DNA from: RGIG9115 sp045128915
GTDB taxonomy: Bacteria; Bacillota; Clostridia; UBA1381
NCBI GenBank assembly: GCA_045128915.1
Contig: JBGVIT010000044.1
Span: 62,001 to 126,000, forward strand
Reading direction: 5' to 3'
DNA length: 64,000 nucleotides
Positions 62,769 through 64,000 of the stretch are shown in pieces (the stretch's first letter is position 1; every line of letters starts with the position of its first letter). The notes under the pieces are model-generated. The model had not been told where the DNA came from. It saw only the letters and a program-made list of their open reading frames with translations, and did no database searches. A program made the position numbers and the translations under genes.

Positions 62769-63766
62769 AGCATTATAACATACCGGTGTTTGTTCCACAT
62801 CTTGGATGCCCTCATGACTGTGTGTTTTGCAGTCAGAAATCTATAACCGGAACGGACGGCTCCATCACAGAAGAAAAAACGCGTGAGATTATAGATGATT
62901 ATATCAAAAATATAAACCCAAAAGGCTATACTGAAATTGCGTTTTTCGGTGGAAGCTTTACGGGAATAGACCATAGCTTAAGACATGCACTGCTAAAAAC
63001 CGCTAAAGAATATATCGACAAAGGTGTAGCAGACGGAATAAGACTTTCAACAAGACCTGACTATATAGATTCGGAAATTCTTGATGAGCTTAAGGAGTTT
63101 GGTGTTACCGCAATAGAGCTTGGCGTTCAGTCATTGGATGATGAGGTGCTAAGAGCAAGCGGCAGAGGTCATGACAGGGACTGTGTTATAAAATCAGCAG
63201 AGCTTATTAAAAAATATGGCTTTGAGCTTGGGCTTCAAATGATGACGGGGCTTCCTTGCGATACACCGCAAAAATCAGTAGATACAGCAAAGGCTATTGC
63301 AAGTCTGAAGCCTGATACAGTTCGTGTTTATCCAACGTTGGTAATTCGCTCTACGGCACTTCATAAAATGATGTCAGACGGTGACTATATACCTTGGGAG
63401 CTTGATACAACCATAGATGTTCTGGCTGATGTCAGACAGATTTTTGATAATGCAGGAATACGTATTATCAGAATGGGGCTTCAGACTACTGATGAAATTT
63501 GTCCCGGAGCCGCAGTTGTGGGGGGGCCGTTTCATGAGGCAATAGGCGAGCTTGCACAAAACCGAGTTTTTTTGCGGAAGCTTGTTGATGTGGTTGAAGG
63601 CATAAATGATGAAACTGTATGTATTTCATGTAATAAAAGCGATGTGTCCAAAATAATCGGACACAAGCGTTGTAACGCAGAAGAAATTTATAAAAAATAC
63701 AAAAAGAAATTAAAGCTTTATCCTGAAGATAATATTCCTGAAGGAGAGCTTAGATTATTGAGGTGA
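62765..63766 (+). CDS. Radical SAM protein, Elp3-like
   Basis: 333 residues. The cluster motif C15-x3-C19-x2-C22 (GCPHDCVFC) binds the 4Fe-4S cluster; FFGGSFTGI and IELGVQSLDDEVLRASGRGH are typical of Elp3/HemN-like radical SAM proteins. No acetyltransferase domain follows, so it is the short form commonly found between rnc and smc in Bacillota. Reaction unknown, possibly tRNA modification. ATGA overlap with rnc. Confidence 0.88.
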   Translation: MKHYNIPVFVPHLGCPHDCVFCSQKSITGTDGSITEEKTREIIDDYIKNINPKGYTEIAFFGGSFTGIDHSLRHALLKTAKEYIDKGVADGIRLSTRPDYIDSEILDELKEFGVTAIELGVQSLDDEVLRASGRGHDRDCVIKSAELIKKYGFELGLQMMTGLPCDTPQKSVDTAKAIASLKPDTVRVYPTLVIRSTALHKMMSDGDYIPWELDTTIDVLADVRQIFDNAGIRIIRMGLQTTDEICPGAAVVGGPFHEAIGELAQNRVFLRKLVDVVEGINDETVCISCNKSDVSKIIGHKRCNAEEIYKKYKKKLKLYPEDNIPEGELRLLR

Positions 63767-63773
63767 AAAACCA

Positions 63774-64000
63774 TTGTTTTTAAAAAGATTGGAGCTGCAG
63801 GGTTTTAAATCCTTTGCAGATAAGACGGTTCTTGAATTCGGCAGCGGTGTAACCGCCGTTGTAGGACCTAACGGCAGCGGAAAAAGTAACATTTCTGATG
63901 CAATAAGATGGGTAATGGGCGAAATGAGTGCAAAATCACTTCGCGGCTCAAATATGCAGGATGTTATTTTTGCCGGCACTCAGAAAAGAAAACCCTTAAA
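63774..64000 (+). CDS. smc: Chromosome segregation protein SMC (3' end outside window)
   Basis: Only the first 75 codons are present. LQGFKSFADKTVLEFGSG and the Walker A GPNGSGKSN followed by SDAIRWVMGEMSAKSLRG are the SMC N-terminal ATPase start. TTG start at 63774 with GAGGTGA 7 bases upstream, 7 bases after the radical SAM stop. Position downstream of rnc is conserved. Confidence 0.95.
   Translation, partial: MFLKRLELQGFKSFADKTVLEFGSGVTAVVGPNGSGKSNISDAIRWVMGEMSAKSLRGSNMQDVIFAGTQKRKPL

Overview
The window reads as a chromosomal piece of a low-GC, Gram-positive anaerobe of the Bacillota, most likely class Clostridia. Grounds seen in the sequence: purine-rich ribosome binding sites, TTGACA/TATAAT-type promoters with 17-base spacers, many TTG starts, an S-layer-homology (SLH) protein, and classic Bacillota gene orders (SRP RNA-dnaX-ybaB-recR; plsX-acpP-rnc-radical SAM-smc). 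Genus cannot be fixed from sequence alone. Almost all genes lie on the + strand; rrf2, yitT, tmcAL and one tRNA-Ser are on the - strand.

Layout. 1-5.4 kb: envelope and transport genes (cut metallophosphoesterase, CPBP protease, a two-gene chromate transporter, a double-module GT-C mannosyltransferase). 5.4-6.2 kb: 840 bases without a protein gene, holding an array of mini-palindromes with a constant linker, tRNA-derived debris, tRNA-Ser(GGA), and a strong promoter feeding a highly structured leader. 6.2-11.1 kb: galM, an acyl carrier protein, dxs, tlyA and ispE (isoprenoid precursor supply by the MEP pathway plus rRNA methylation). 11.2-19.5 kb: single-gene units (SLH protein, AI-2E-type permease, Rrf2 regulator, YitT, HAD phosphatase, DUF1846 enzyme, a zinc-ribbon/coiled-coil pair). 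19.5-23.4 kb: SRP RNA, dnaX, ybaB, recR, a DMT transporter.

23.4-28.4 kb is one of the two most unusual parts. A strong promoter is followed at once by a 29-residue leucine-rich leader peptide and two successive hairpins, then a LeuA-like aldolase that lacks the usual HxH metal motif, an enzyme fusing a xylose-isomerase-like TIM barrel to an acyl-CoA ligase, and a metal-dependent amidohydrolase. It looks like a branched-chain-type attenuator controlling an uncharacterised pathway.

28.5-52.1 kb is a surface-polysaccharide locus driven by a near-consensus promoter: priming sugar transferase, glycosyltransferases, pyruvyltransferase, Wzy-like polymerase, Wzx-like flippase, dTDP-sugar genes (aminotransferase, rmlA, rmlB), and UDP-uronic-acid genes (4-epimerase, ugd). 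It contains five ATP-grasp enzymes: two TupA-like proteins inside the glycosyltransferase block, and a triad at the end in which two near-identical paralogues flank a sugar-transfer-associated ATP-grasp gene, followed by an SLC13-type anion transporter. This suggests a uronic-acid polymer decorated with amino-acid or other carboxylate substituents.

52.1-64 kb returns to housekeeping: a structured 6S-like RNA or leader before RNase Y, metA (with the residue associated with acetyl-CoA use), tyrS, tmcAL, nifS-nifU, an MFS transporter, plsX-acpP-rnc, a radical SAM protein and the start of smc.
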